A stretch of 50,288 nt of DNA from Candidatus Aminicenantes bacterium JdFR-78 (GCA_002010665.1 MTON01000026.1:1-50288); one strand, 5' to 3'; positions 17,115 to 27,412 are shown, counted from the first letter of the stretch. A program made the numbers and translations. Notes: generated by a model not told the origin, from the letters alone.

Positions 17115-18935
17115 ATGAGAAAAAATAGTTTTTTTGAAAATCTTATAAATTTATCTGATCTTTTCATAATAGTTCTTGATGAGAAGGGATACATAACATA
17201 TACAAATGAAAGCTTTCAGAATTCCTTCGGTTTACTTCTTGAGAAAATTCTAGATATCCACATTACTGAATTTATACCAGAGGATTATCAAAAGAAGTTC
17301 TTAAAATATTTTGAAAGGATTTTAAAGGAAGGCGGGTTAAAAGAAATTGAGATTCCTTTTTTAAAAAAGGACGGGAAGGTGGTATGGCTCGAGGGAGATT
17401 CAAAAGTAATTCATTTTGAGGGAAAGGTTAATGTGGTAAATATATTCAGGGAAAAGGAAGAGAAACCTCATCTCACAGATGCGGTCTTTGAAAATAGCGT
17501 TTTTCCGATTGCAATTGTGGATAAAAAATTATTTTTTCTTAAAGTTAATAGAGAATTTGAAAATTTGACATCCTATAAGAAAGAAGAACTTGAAGGTAAG
17601 ATAAACCTAATAGATCTTGTTACTGAAACCAGGAAAGCACAGGTTTATTCATTCTGCCTTGAGCAGATGCAGGGTAATTATGAAAATGACAGGCTTCAAT
17701 TTAGAATCTTTGATAAGAAGAGAGAAATTAAAGAAGTTGAGATGAGTCTTAATTATATTCCAGAGGAAAAAAAAGCAATTGTTTTTTTCAAGGATTTGAC
17801 TGAAACAAGGAGACTGGAAGAACAAATTATACGCTCTGAGAAGCTATCAACTCTTGGTGAAATGATAGCAAGTATAGCTCATGAGTTAAATAATCCTCTT
17901 TCTGCAGTGATTGGATTTTCCGGTCTTCTATTGAGTGAAGAAGTGGAAGGCACAAAAAAGGAAATGATTGAGAGAATTTATAATGATGCCCAAAGATGCC
18001 ATAAGATAGTTGGAAACCTTTTAAGCCTTGTAAGAGGTAAAACCACAGAGAAAAAGCTGGTTAATTTAAATCAGATAATTGAGAAGACAATAGAAATAAA
18101 GGAATATGATTTAAAACTGGATAACATTATAATTGAAAAAAAACTTGAACCCTCTCTTCCAAGCATTGAAGCTGATTGGCATCAGATTCAACAGGTTATA
18201 TTAAATTTAATAAATAATGCTCATTTTGCGATTGTTAATCAGGGAAAAGGGAAAAAAATAACTATTGAAACAAAATTAAAAAACTCAAAGGTGATTTTAA
18301 AGGTTGCTGATGATGGTCCAGGTATTCCTGAAAAAATACTTCCTAAAATTTTTGAGCCCTTTTTCACCACTAAGGAAGATACTAAAGGTGCAGGTCTTGG
18401 ACTTGCTATAGTAAAAAGAATAGTCGAGGATCATGAAGGGGAAATTAATGTAGAATCAAAAGTAGGGGAGGGGACAGTTTTTTACATAGAATTGCCAATA
18501 AAAGAAGTAGAGAAAAAGGAGAAAAAAGAGATTACACCTCCTGCAGGAGAATTGAGAGTAAAGAAGAGAGTTCTCGTTGTAGAAGATGAGCCATCTGTAG
18601 CTCAATTATTTAAATATATCCTTAAAAAGCACGGTTGCGAAGTGGAAATTGCCAAGGATGGAAGAGAAGCTTTTGAGATTTTGAAGGAAAAAAGTTTTGA
18701 TTTTTTAATTTCTGATGTTCGAATGCCAGGAATGGATGGGAAAATGTTATATAAGACTATAAGAGATACAAGAATATTCAGTCCTGATTCAATTATTTTG
18801 ACTTCTGGTGATATGCTTAGTGATAGAACTCAGGAATTTATTAGAGCTTCAAAAATTAAGTTTTTGCCAAAGCCTTTTAAGGAAGAAGATTTATTAAAAT
18901 TAATAGGAGAATTACTAAAAAAGGAGGGAAAATGA
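17115..18935 (+). CDS. Hybrid PAS-PAS histidine kinase with C-terminal receiver
   Basis: 606 residues in the order PAS (about 8-115), PAS (about 120-235), HisKA with [18 protein letters not shown] (phosphorylated His256), HATPase with [20 protein letters not shown] and [12 protein letters not shown], and a receiver domain (from [10 protein letters not shown]) with acceptor Asp534 in [12 protein letters not shown]. There is no membrane segment, so the sensor is cytosolic and the PAS domains probably read an internal or membrane-derived cue. No output response regulator is adjacent. The gene overlaps galU by 4 bp (ATGA). Start is supported by AAAAGGGG upstream. Confidence 0.92.
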   Translation: MRKNSFFENLINLSDLFIIVLDEKGYITYTNESFQNSFGLLLEKILDIHITEFIPEDYQKKFLKYFERILKEGGLKEIEIPFLKKDGKVVWLEGDSKVIHFEGKVNVVNIFREKEEKPHLTDAVFENSVFPIAIVDKKLFFLKVNREFENLTSYKKEELEGKINLIDLVTETRKAQVYSFCLEQMQGNYENDRLQFRIFDKKREIKEVEMSLNYIPEEKKAIVFFKDLTETRRLEEQIIRSEKLSTLGEMIASIAHELNNPLSAVIGFSGLLLSEEVEGTKKEMIERIYNDAQRCHKIVGNLLSLVRGKTTEKKLVNLNQIIEKTIEIKEYDLKLDNIIIEKKLEPSLPSIEADWHQIQQVILNLINNAHFAIVNQGKGKKITIETKLKNSKVILKVADDGPGIPEKILPKIFEPFFTTKEDTKGAGLGLAIVKRIVEDHEGEINVESKVGEGTVFYIELPIKEVEKKEKKEITPPAGELRVKKRVLVVEDEPSVAQLFKYILKKHGCEVEIAKDGREAFEILKEKSFDFLISDVRMPGMDGKMLYKTIRDTRIFSPDSIILTSGDMLSDRTQEFIRASKIKFLPKPFKEEDLLKLIGELLKKEGK

Positions 18936-19792
18936 TAAAAAAAGCAGTTATTCCAGCAGCTGGTTTTGGAACGAGATTCCTTCCTGTTACAAAAGCAATA
19001 CCTAAAGAAATGTTGCCCGTTGTAGATAAGCCTCTTATTCAATATGGAATTGAAGAGATTATCTCTTCGGGTATGGATCAGATTTTGATCATTACAAGTC
19101 GAAATAAAAGTTCGATAGAGGATTATTTTGACAAAAATCCCGAGCTTGAAAAGGTTTTGGAGGAAAAGGATAAAAGGGATTTACTTGAGGAAGTTAAGAA
19201 GGTTTCTGATTTAGCTAAAATTGTTTACATTAGACAGAAAGAAATGATGGGGCTTGGTCATGCTGTGCTCTTAGCCAAGGATTTTGTAAATAATGAGCCC
19301 TTTGCAGTTTTACTCCCTGATGATATAATAGACTCTGAAATCCCGTGCCTAAAACAGCTTGTAGAAGTTTATTCTGAATATTCATGTTCAGTTGTGGCAC
19401 TGGAAAGAGTGGATGAGGAAGGAACATGGAGATATGGCATTATAAAACCAAGACAGATATCTGATAGAGTATTTAAGATTGAAGATGTTATTGAGAAGCC
19501 TGGTCCTGAACGAGCTTATTCAGATTTAGCTGTAATTGGAAGGTATGTTTTTGAACCTGATATTTTCTCAGAACTTGAAAGAACAAAACCAGATAGCAGA
19601 GGTGAAATCCAATTGACGGATGCATTTGGGCTTTTATCTAAAAAGAGACCAGTTTATGGTCTATTATTTGAGGGAAGACGTTATGATGTGGGAAACAAAT
19701 TTGGATTCATTGAAGCTAATATTAGATTAGCCTTAAAAAGAAAGGAATTCGAGGCAAAAATAAAGGAAATATTATCTTCTTTGAAATATTAA
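18932..19792 (+). CDS. galU: UTP-glucose-1-phosphate uridylyltransferase
   Basis: Makes UDP-glucose from glucose 1-phosphate and UTP for envelope polysaccharides. At 286 residues it is full length. It carries the nucleotidyltransferase signature AAGFGTRFLPVTKAIPKEM at the N-terminus (9-27), MMGLGHAVLLAK near 108, LLPDDIID near 127 and the FEGRRYDVGNKFGF stretch. A strong Shine-Dalgarno (AAGGAGGGAAAATG) lies inside the end of the kinase gene. Confidence 0.95.
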   Translation: MIKKAVIPAAGFGTRFLPVTKAIPKEMLPVVDKPLIQYGIEEIISSGMDQILIITSRNKSSIEDYFDKNPELEKVLEEKDKRDLLEEVKKVSDLAKIVYIRQKEMMGLGHAVLLAKDFVNNEPFAVLLPDDIIDSEIPCLKQLVEVYSEYSCSVVALERVDEEGTWRYGIIKPRQISDRVFKIEDVIEKPGPERAYSDLAVIGRYVFEPDIFSELERTKPDSRGEIQLTDAFGLLSKKRPVYGLLFEGRRYDVGNKFGFIEANIRLALKRKEFEAKIKEILSSLKY

Positions 19793-19794
19793 AA

Positions 19795-20205
19795 ATGAAA
19801 CATTATAAATATTTTTCAACAACAGCAGATATGGGTATGGTAGTAAGTGGAAAAGATATTTCCGAAATTTTTATTAATTCAGCAATGGGAATGTTCAATT
19901 TATTTTCTGCATCGGAGAACTTTAAGCCAAAAGAGGAATTTATGGTCAGACTTAAGGGAGAGAACTGGGAAGAACTTTTATTTAAATGGTTAAATGAATT
20001 GCTTTTTTATTATGATGCCTATAAAATATATTTTGTGGACTTTCAGATCTTGAGAATTGAACCTTATAGGATAGAGGCTTTAATAAGAGGAGATAAGATA
20101 GAGAATCAGAAAATTGAAAGAGAAATTAAAGCTGTAACTTATCATAATTTGGAAATAGTGAAAAAGAATAATAAATGGGAAGCAAAAGTACTATTTGATT
20201 TATAG
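19795..20205 (+). CDS. Archease (RtcB activator)
   Basis: A 136-residue archease-family protein: N-terminal KHYKYFSTTADMGMVVSGKD and FINSAMGMFNLF match the family's acidic metal-binding start, and the C-terminus ends in KVLFDL with the terminal acidic residue typical of the site. Archease speeds guanylylation of RtcB. It is placed immediately upstream (11 bp) of rtcB, the usual arrangement, and begins 2 bp after galU without a clear Shine-Dalgarno. Confidence 0.88.
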   Translation: MKHYKYFSTTADMGMVVSGKDISEIFINSAMGMFNLFSASENFKPKEEFMVRLKGENWEELLFKWLNELLFYYDAYKIYFVDFQILRIEPYRIEALIRGDKIENQKIEREIKAVTYHNLEIVKKNNKWEAKVLFDL

Positions 20206-20216
20206 AGGAGTTTAAA

Positions 20217-21662
20217 ATGAAAGAAAAATTAAAAAGAATAAGCGAATATAAATGGCTACTCCCTCAAAATGTAGATTCAAGAATGAAAGTTCCGGGCATA
20301 ATATTTGTTTCGAGAGATCTTCTGACCCAGACAGTGGAAGACGAAGCTCTTGTGCAAGTTAGAAACGCGGCAATGCTTCCTGGTATTGTAAAAGCTTCCC
20401 TTGCCATGCCAGATATTCATTATGGATACGGTCTTCCTATAGGTGGTGTAATTGCAACTGATTGGGAGAGCGGGGTTGTATCACCAGGGGGAGTAGGATT
20501 TGATATCAATTGTGGTGTAAGATTATTGGTTACAAATTTATATTTGAAGGATATAGAAGATAAAAAAAGAATACTTGTGGAGGCTCTTTATCGTCACATT
20601 CCAACAGGAGTGGGATCCAGAGGAAAATTGCGTTTAACTCATTCTGAAGAAAAGGAGGTATTGGCAAGAGGAGCTAAGTGGGCTGTTGAAAAGGGTTATG
20701 GGCTTAAAAAAGATTTAGAGGCAACAGAATCTTACGGATGTCTTGAAGGTGCAAATCCTGAGAAAGTGAGTTATAAAGCCCTTGAAAGAGGTGCTCAGCA
20801 ATTGGGCACACTTGGTTCAGGTAATCATTTCTTAGAAATTCAATATGTAGATGAGATTTATGATTATGGATTAGCCAAAAAATTTAATCTCGAAAAAAAT
20901 AAAATTACAATAATGATTCATACTGGATCTCGAGGGCTTGGGCACCAAATTGCAACTGATTATTTAGAGGTTATGGGGAGGGCTCTAAGAAAATATAATA
21001 TTGTCCTACCGGATAGACAGCTTGCCTGTGCTCCAATTAATTCTCCTGAGGGTCAGGATTATATATCTGCTATGAAGTGTGCAGCAAATTATGCATGGGC
21101 GAATCGACAAATATTAATGCACTGGACAAGGGAGGCAATATGTAAGGCTCTGAATGCCTCTCCAGAAGAACTGGGACTCGAGTTGATTTATGACCATGCC
21201 CATAATATAGTAAAAAAAGAAGAGCATATTGTTGATGGTAAAAAAAGAATTTTAGCTGTTCACAGAAAGGGAGCTACAAGAGCTTTTCCTCCGGGTCATC
21301 CAGAATTACCTGCAAAATATCGCTCAATGGGTCAGCCTGTTATAATTCCTGGAGATATGGGTAGATATTCCTATCTTTTGGTAGGAACAAGAGAAGCAAT
21401 GTCTGAAACCTTTGGTTCAAGCTGTCATGGCGCAGGAAGAGTTTTAAGCAGGCATAAAGCTATTAATAGGGCTCGTGGAAGATCAATAACTAATGAATTA
21501 GAAAAAGAGGGAATTCTGGTTAAAGCAGCTGATAGCAGAACTGTTAAAGAGGAGATGCCAGAGGCATATAAAGATGTTTCAATGGTTGTGGAGGCAATAG
21601 CAGGAGCAAAGATATCTAAAAAAGTTGCTCGGATGAAGCCTATTGTTGTAATTAAAGGATGA
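20217..21662 (+). CDS. rtcB: RNA-splicing ligase RtcB
   Basis: GTP-dependent ligase that joins RNA 2',3'-cyclic phosphate (or 3'-phosphate) to 5'-OH ends, used in RNA repair or tRNA splicing. It has 481 residues, full length. The guanylylated histidine is expected at His404 in SSCHGAGR. Metal-binding stretches are visible as GGVGFDINCGVR (about 91-102), GSGNHFLEIQ, HTGSRGLGHQ and YDHAHNIVKKEEH. A Shine-Dalgarno (GAGGAG) precedes the ATG. Confidence 0.96.
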   Translation: MKEKLKRISEYKWLLPQNVDSRMKVPGIIFVSRDLLTQTVEDEALVQVRNAAMLPGIVKASLAMPDIHYGYGLPIGGVIATDWESGVVSPGGVGFDINCGVRLLVTNLYLKDIEDKKRILVEALYRHIPTGVGSRGKLRLTHSEEKEVLARGAKWAVEKGYGLKKDLEATESYGCLEGANPEKVSYKALERGAQQLGTLGSGNHFLEIQYVDEIYDYGLAKKFNLEKNKITIMIHTGSRGLGHQIATDYLEVMGRALRKYNIVLPDRQLACAPINSPEGQDYISAMKCAANYAWANRQILMHWTREAICKALNASPEELGLELIYDHAHNIVKKEEHIVDGKKRILAVHRKGATRAFPPGHPELPAKYRSMGQPVIIPGDMGRYSYLLVGTREAMSETFGSSCHGAGRVLSRHKAINRARGRSITNELEKEGILVKAADSRTVKEEMPEAYKDVSMVVEAIAGAKISKKVARMKPIVVIKG

Positions 21663-21670
21663 CCAGGAAT

Positions 21671-22231
21671 TTAAGATAGATGTTCTAACAATATTTTTAT
21701 TCCTATACCTATAAGAATTAAACCTCCAAAAATTTCCATTTTTCTTTCGAGAAATTTCCCGATCTTATATCCAATTAGAGTGCTTCCAAAAGACAAAGTG
21801 AATGTTGTTATACCTATAATTAAGACTGGCAGGAGGATTGAAGTCTTGAGAAAGGAAAGCGTTAATCCAACAGCAAAAGCATCAATACTTGTCGCAATTG
21901 CTAAGAATAATAATATTTTAAAACTGAAGTGATCATAATCCTTTTCTATATCTGGATGTTTTTTAGTTGATTGATATATCATTTTAAGACCTATGAAACT
22001 TAAAATACCAAAAGCTATCCAATGATCAAAGCCTGTAATCAAATGTATTAGATTTAGTCCTATTAACCACCCAATCACTGGCATAAAACCCTGAAAAAAG
22101 CCAAAAAGCAGGGAAATTTTTAAGGCATTATTTAAATTGAGAGATTTCATGGTGAAGCCTTTTGACATGGATACAGCAGATGCATCCATGGCAAGTCCAA
22201 TTCCCATTAAGAAATATGTTAATATTTCCAT
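21671..22231 (-). CDS. mntP: MntP-type manganese efflux pump
   Basis: A 186-residue inner-membrane protein with six predicted helices and the two-fold repeat of MntP: GIGLAMDASAVSMSKG near the N-terminus and ATSIDAFAVGLTLSF in the second half, each with the conserved Asp in a membrane helix. MntP exports Mn2+. The gene is convergent with rtcB (8 bp gap) and divergent from the TonB receptor gene. In some bacteria mntP has a Mn riboswitch; the upstream gap here (about 110 bp, shared) shows no such structure that I can recognise. Confidence 0.9.
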   Translation of the reverse strand: MEILTYFLMGIGLAMDASAVSMSKGFTMKSLNLNNALKISLLFGFFQGFMPVIGWLIGLNLIHLITGFDHWIAFGILSFIGLKMIYQSTKKHPDIEKDYDHFSFKILLFLAIATSIDAFAVGLTLSFLKTSILLPVLIIGITTFTLSFGSTLIGYKIGKFLERKMEIFGGLILIGIGIKILLEHLS

Positions 22232-22274
22232 TCCTGTATTTTTATAACCTTAAATTCTACTAAATTTTTTTTGT

Positions 22275-22304
22275 TTGACAAATATATTTTCTTTTTTGTT
22301 ATAT
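22275..22304 (+). promoter_or_regulatory. Promoter of the TonB-dependent receptor gene
   Basis: TTGACA (22275-22280), 18-base spacer, TTATAT (22299-22304). The leader would be about 30 nt and includes AGGGA before the GTG start at 22343. Confidence 0.55.
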
Positions 22305-22342
22305 TTTAATTATGACATCTAATATTTTTTAGGGAAATAGAA

Positions 22343-24529
22343 GTGATTAAATTTTTTAGAATTTTAATAGTTTTAATACTCTCATCTATTTATTGTTTTG
22401 GAATTATAATTAAGGGCAGAGTTATTACAATTGATGGAAAACCATTAAAAGGAGCTTATGTTTTTTATAAATCAAGGAAAGCTATAACTGATAATAATGG
22501 TTATTTCAGTCTTGAGATTGACAGAAAAAGAAAAATTCGCCTGACTGTTACTCATGAGGAATACATGGGGAAGGAAATTGTTTTAACTTATAAAGATTAC
22601 TCAAGGGAAATTATTATTATGCTTGTGCCATATATCAGACAGAGTGAGGAAATTGTTGTTACAGCAATGCGCTATCCTGAACCCTTGACTCATGTTCCAG
22701 CAGCAGAGACTGTTATTACAAGAGAAAGTATCAATGAGAAAATGCCAACAAACATTGCGGATACAATTTTTGATAATCCAGGCGTTTCCAATATAGGAAT
22801 AGGAGGTTTTAATAAGGTCCCGAGCATCAGAGGTCTGGCTCGTAGAAGGGTTTTGATTTTGATTGATAATTCAAGAATTTGGAGCGATAGAAGAACAGGT
22901 CCTGATGCTTCTTTTCTTAATCCTTATGATATAGAGAAGATTGAGGTATTAAGGAGTCCTTCCTCGGTTTTTTATGGTTCTGACGCTATAGGAGGTGTTA
23001 TTCATATATTAACAAAAGAAAATTTTCTAAGGGATTTTGAAGGAAGAATCTATCTCAATTTTAATACTAATAATAAAGAGAAAAAAGCTGGAATTTCCTT
23101 TGGTAAAAGAATGAAGAATTTTAATTTTTATTTTTCTCTTCAGGGAAGGGATGGAGAAAACTATCATGCTCCATCTGGTGAGATTTTAATGTCTCATTTT
23201 TCAAGTTTTAATCTTACATTTAAAACAATTTATAAGTCAGAGAATAGAAATATAAGTTTAAGCTATATAGGAGAAATTGGTCGTGATATTGGAAAACCTA
23301 AAATAAATAGCTCAACCAAACCCACATGGTATCCGGAAGAGAGACAGAATCTGATAATTTTCCACTGGAATGAGAAAAAATTTATTCTGGGAGGGGATTT
23401 TTCCTTTAGGGCATATTTTAATCCAAATTCTCTGGAAACAAGAAAGGAAAAAATTTCGTCCTTCAAGGAAAAAGAATCCTATGCATTAAATAAGAGCAAA
23501 AATTATGGGTTCCAATTTACATATAGTAAAAAAATAATGGAAGATTTAAGACTCACAGGAGGAATTGATATCTTTGGGAGAGCTAAAGTTGAAGCAAAAA
23601 ATGAGGACACCTATTTCAATTCATTAGGCGAAATTATAAGAAAAAGGCTTATATATCCAATTAGAAATGGGTGGAGAAATGATGTGGGACTATTTATTTC
23701 AGCTGATTATTCGTGGAGTAGTAATCTGGATCTTGCAGGAGGTTTAAGGATTGATTTTCTTAAAACAAAAGTTTCTAAGACTTCATCATTAACAAAATTT
23801 GAAACTTCAAAGAGTACATGGACAGGCTTTATTGGAGCATCATGGAGTTTACCATATGGATTTACTTTTTTTGGGAATCTTTCACGAGCCTATCGTTTTC
23901 CAAGTTTAAATGAATTATTTTATACTGGGATTACAGGTAGAGGATATATAATAGGGAATCCTGACTTAAGGCCAGAGGTTAGTTTAAATATTGATACTGG
24001 TATGAAGTTCATAGGGAAAAGGATTTTTGGAGGTTTATATCTTTTTAAATATACAATTAACAATATGATAGAATATTACGAAAAGGAAAAGGGGATTTAT
24101 ACGTACAATAATATAGAGAAAGGAGAAATAAAAGGGATTGAGTTAGAATTGGAATATTATCCAGTGACTGGATGGAAAATTTTTGGGAATTTTCATTCTT
24201 ATAAAGGGAAAAGTTTAAAAACTGGTAACTGGCTTAATGATATTCCACCTACTCGGTTAATTCTCGGGACTAAATTGTGGAAGGGAAAATTTTGGGGAGA
24301 GATTTATGGAATATTCCAGAAAGAAAAAAATAATCCTGGTCCTGCTGAAATCAGAATTCCTGAATTCAGTGTTTTTAATTTTAAGACTGGGATTTATTTT
24401 AGTCCATCAATGCAATTTTATTTTAATATTGCAAATATTTTTAATAGGGAATACAAAGCAAGGCCAGATCCCTATTCACCCTTTGAGCCAGGGAGAAGTT
24501 TTATTTTAGGGATAAATTATGGTTTCTAA
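22343..24529 (+). CDS. TonB-dependent outer-membrane receptor
   Basis: 728 residues with a signal peptide, then a carboxypeptidase-regulatory-like beta domain (about 22-95; IIKGRVITIDGKPLKGAYVF) in front of the plug, as in SusC-like or colicin I-type receptors. The plug has EEIVVTAMRYPEPLTHVPAA (TonB-box region) and IEVLRSPSSVFYGSDAIGGVIHI. The barrel ends with AYRFPSLNELFYTGI, NPDLRPEVS and a final aromatic (LGINYGF). It should import a chelate or carbohydrate; the ligand is not evident. GTG start with AGGGA upstream. Confidence 0.93.
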   Translation: MIKFFRILIVLILSSIYCFGIIIKGRVITIDGKPLKGAYVFYKSRKAITDNNGYFSLEIDRKRKIRLTVTHEEYMGKEIVLTYKDYSREIIIMLVPYIRQSEEIVVTAMRYPEPLTHVPAAETVITRESINEKMPTNIADTIFDNPGVSNIGIGGFNKVPSIRGLARRRVLILIDNSRIWSDRRTGPDASFLNPYDIEKIEVLRSPSSVFYGSDAIGGVIHILTKENFLRDFEGRIYLNFNTNNKEKKAGISFGKRMKNFNFYFSLQGRDGENYHAPSGEILMSHFSSFNLTFKTIYKSENRNISLSYIGEIGRDIGKPKINSSTKPTWYPEERQNLIIFHWNEKKFILGGDFSFRAYFNPNSLETRKEKISSFKEKESYALNKSKNYGFQFTYSKKIMEDLRLTGGIDIFGRAKVEAKNEDTYFNSLGEIIRKRLIYPIRNGWRNDVGLFISADYSWSSNLDLAGGLRIDFLKTKVSKTSSLTKFETSKSTWTGFIGASWSLPYGFTFFGNLSRAYRFPSLNELFYTGITGRGYIIGNPDLRPEVSLNIDTGMKFIGKRIFGGLYLFKYTINNMIEYYEKEKGIYTYNNIEKGEIKGIELELEYYPVTGWKIFGNFHSYKGKSLKTGNWLNDIPPTRLILGTKLWKGKFWGEIYGIFQKEKNNPGPAEIRIPEFSVFNFKTGIYFSPSMQFYFNIANIFNREYKARPDPYSPFEPGRSFILGINYGF

Positions 24530-24550
24530 ATTAAATTCAGGAGGAAAATA

Positions 24551-26023
24551 ATGAAGAAAATCTTATTGATTGAATATTTTCTTTTCCTTTTCAACTGCCT
24601 TTTAATTTCGCAGACTGTTGTTAATTTTGATGATTTCTTTATCAACAGAACAATGAGAATTGATTATTATCATATTGGTAATGCTAAAAAGGAATTTATT
24701 ACGCTTGATAAGGTTTATGAGCAGGGTGTCTGGGCTGGAAGTACTCGTAATTTACTCGATCATTTTAATAATGGTCGCTACTTTGTGAAAATTTATGATT
24801 ACTCAACAAATCAGATGATTTTTTCAAAGGGTTTTGACAGTTATTTTGGAGAATATAAAACAACTACCCCTGCTCTAAAAGGAATTAAAAGAACTTATCA
24901 CGAATCCATTCTTATTCCTTATCCTAAAAATAAAATTATATTTACAATTGAGAAAAGGGACAAAAATAACCTCCTGCATCAGATTTTCGCACAAGTTATT
25001 GATCCAAATGGAATAGATATTATTAGAGAATCACCTGCAAGAAGAGTGAAAATATTTGAATTTTTAAAGAACGGTGATCCTCATAATAAAGTTGATATTG
25101 TATTTGTAGCAGAAGGATATACGAAAAAAGAGGAGAAGAAGTTTTCCTCAGATGTGAAAAGACTGATTAAAGTCTTTTTTCAACAGGAGCCGTATAAATC
25201 GCATAAAGACAGGTTTAATATATGGGGAGCCTTCAGTGCTTCAGAGGAAAGCGGATGCGATGAGCCCACTTATGGAAGTTATAAGAATACGATTCTAAAT
25301 GCGACATTTAACTCCCTTGGTTCTCAGAGATATCTTTTAACTGAAGATAATAAAACACTTAGAGATATTATAAGCAATGTTCCTTATGACGCAGTGATAA
25401 TTTTAGTTAATACTAAGCGTTATGGAGGCGGAGGGATTTACAATTTATATTGTACAGTTATATCTGATAATTACTGGACTAATTACATCCTGTTGCATGA
25501 ATTCGGACATTCCTTCGCTGGTCTTGCTGATGAATATTATACATCCTCAGTAGCTTATAGTGAGTTTTATCCAAGAGGAATTGAACCTGTTGAACCAAAT
25601 ATAACAGCTCTGCTTGATCCAAAAAATTTAAAGTGGAAATCCCTGTGTTCTTCTGGAGTTAAAATCCCAACTCCATGGGAAAAAGAAGATTTTGAGAAAA
25701 TGGATAATGAATATCAGAAAATTCGTAGAGAATTAAATAAAAAGATTGCAGAAATGAAAAGGAAGAAGGCGCCACGAGAGGAAATAGAAAAGCTCGAGGA
25801 AAAATCCGATAAACTTTCGAGAGAACATGCAAAAAAGATTGATGAGTTTTTGAAAAGAAGTAAAAATTATGGTATAGTCGGAGCTTTTGAAGGCGCTGGA
25901 TATTCTGCTAAAGGTCTTTATCGCTCCATGGTTGATTGTATAATGTTTTCAAAAGGAGTGAAACCCTATTGTAAAGTATGTGAGAAAGCTATAATTAGAA
26001 TGATTGAATATTATTCTGAATAG
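24551..26023 (+). CDS. Secreted M64-family (IgA peptidase-like) metallopeptidase
   Basis: 490 residues with a signal peptide (LFLFNCLLISQTVV), an N-terminal beta-domain, and the M64 catalytic domain: KVDIVFVAEGYTKKEEKKF, then the zinc motif HEFGHSFAGLADEYY (His316, Glu317, His320, Asp327). M64 was named for an IgA peptidase but the target here is unknown. Between the zinc site and the C-terminal SMVDCIMFS ... CKVCEKA block lies a charged helical insert of about 65 residues (about 377-440). Follows the TonB receptor by 21 bp with a good Shine-Dalgarno. Confidence 0.9.
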   Translation: MKKILLIEYFLFLFNCLLISQTVVNFDDFFINRTMRIDYYHIGNAKKEFITLDKVYEQGVWAGSTRNLLDHFNNGRYFVKIYDYSTNQMIFSKGFDSYFGEYKTTTPALKGIKRTYHESILIPYPKNKIIFTIEKRDKNNLLHQIFAQVIDPNGIDIIRESPARRVKIFEFLKNGDPHNKVDIVFVAEGYTKKEEKKFSSDVKRLIKVFFQQEPYKSHKDRFNIWGAFSASEESGCDEPTYGSYKNTILNATFNSLGSQRYLLTEDNKTLRDIISNVPYDAVIILVNTKRYGGGGIYNLYCTVISDNYWTNYILLHEFGHSFAGLADEYYTSSVAYSEFYPRGIEPVEPNITALLDPKNLKWKSLCSSGVKIPTPWEKEDFEKMDNEYQKIRRELNKKIAEMKRKKAPREEIEKLEEKSDKLSREHAKKIDEFLKRSKNYGIVGAFEGAGYSAKGLYRSMVDCIMFSKGVKPYCKVCEKAIIRMIEYYSE

Positions 26024-26031
26024 GAGTTTTC

Positions 26032-27408
26032 ATGGATTCTGTGCTTCTTTTAAATCCTCCAGGGGATAGACTTTATATTAGAGATTATTACTGCAGTTTT
26101 TCATCTAAGGCGGATTATTACTGGCCTCCCCAGGATTTGATAGTTTTAAGCGGGATATTAAGTGATAAATACAGAGTTAATGTAATAGATGCAATTATTA
26201 ACAAAATAAATTCAGATGAATGTTTAAAAAGAGTCTTGGATTCAGATTATAAAGCAATAATTTTTACCACAGGAACAGCTACTCTTATTTCAGATTTAGA
26301 ATTGATGAAAAAAATAAAAGATGAAAAAAAACATATAAAAATAATTGTAAGTGCTGGAATAATGAAATTTATTTACAAGGAATTTATGGATACATATGAT
26401 TTCATTGATGGTGTTCTGATTGATTTTACTGAAAAGGATTTTATTCATTTTATAGAAGATAGTTGTTCAAGCCCATTGAAAGGATTTGTTTATAGAAAGG
26501 ATGGGAAGTTAATTGAGCATAAGGAAAGATTACCCATGAAATTTTCGGTTCCTATTCCAAGACATGAACTTTTTGATTTTAAAAAATATAAAATTCCTAT
26601 TGCAAAAAAATTTCCATTTACTGTTGTAATTACATCACTTGGTTGCCCTTACAATTGTGCTTTTTGCACAGCAGGTGCATATGGATATAGGGTGAGAGAG
26701 GTAGATAATGTTATTAAAGAATTAATTTATTTAAAAAAACTGGGAGTAAAAGAAATATTATTTCAGGATCCCACTTTTACAATAAATAAGAAGAGGGTGA
26801 TTGAATTATGCAGAAAAATGTTAGACAATGGGTTAGAATTTACATGGAGCTGTAATGCTGATATTAAGTCCATGGATGAAGAGAAAATATATTGGATGAA
26901 GAGAGCAGGATGTCATACAGTTTCAATTGGCATAGAAAGTGGAGATGATTCAATTTTGAGAAAATATTCAAAAATGATTACTGTTGAACAAATTAAAAAA
27001 GTGGTTGATTTGTTGAATAAATACAAAATAAGAATTCTGGGTTATTTCATAATAGGACTTCCTGGAGAGACAAGGGAGTCTATTCTGAAAACTATTGAGC
27101 TGGCTAAGAGTCTTAAATTAGATATTGCTTCATTTGCAATTGCAACTCCTGATGTGGGAACAAAGCTCAGGCAGGAGGCAATAGCAAAGGGATGGATCTC
27201 GCCTGATGCATTAAATTTTGATAGCACTGAATTTCCGATTATAGAAACAGAGGAGTTGAAGAGAGAGGAAATCTGGAGGTTAAGGAGAAGAGCAGTGAGA
27301 GAATTCTATTTACGACCCTCCTATATTTTCAGAAGATTATTTCAGATTCGTTCATTCAGGGATTTAAAACTAACCATTTCCAATGCCATGTCTCTTTTAA
27401 GTAAATAA
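26032..27408 (+). CDS. B12-binding-domain radical SAM enzyme
   Basis: 458 residues: an N-terminal cobalamin-binding-type Rossmann domain (VLLLNPPGD ... WPPQDLIVLSGIL) and a radical SAM domain with CPYNCAFC (Cys205, 209, 212), SIGIESGDDSILRKY and YFIIGLPGETRESI. Members modify lipids, sugars and other molecules, often by methylation or ring rearrangement. Its placement directly before a YdjC deacetylase and a GT2 enzyme resembles the HpnJ-HpnK-HpnI set that builds cyclitol-ether hopanoids, though this protein was not matched to HpnJ itself. Shine-Dalgarno TAGGAG precedes the ATG. Confidence 0.9.
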   Translation: MDSVLLLNPPGDRLYIRDYYCSFSSKADYYWPPQDLIVLSGILSDKYRVNVIDAIINKINSDECLKRVLDSDYKAIIFTTGTATLISDLELMKKIKDEKKHIKIIVSAGIMKFIYKEFMDTYDFIDGVLIDFTEKDFIHFIEDSCSSPLKGFVYRKDGKLIEHKERLPMKFSVPIPRHELFDFKKYKIPIAKKFPFTVVITSLGCPYNCAFCTAGAYGYRVREVDNVIKELIYLKKLGVKEILFQDPTFTINKKRVIELCRKMLDNGLEFTWSCNADIKSMDEEKIYWMKRAGCHTVSIGIESGDDSILRKYSKMITVEQIKKVVDLLNKYKIRILGYFIIGLPGETRESILKTIELAKSLKLDIASFAIATPDVGTKLRQEAIAKGWISPDALNFDSTEFPIIETEELKREEIWRLRRRAVREFYLRPSYIFRRLFQIRSFRDLKLTISNAMSLLSK

Positions 27409-27412
27409 ATTC

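Noticed and set aside
22232-22342. A manganese (yybP-ykoY) riboswitch upstream of mntP
   Set aside because: The gap is only 111 bp and shared with a divergent promoter, and I could not see the conserved paired elements.
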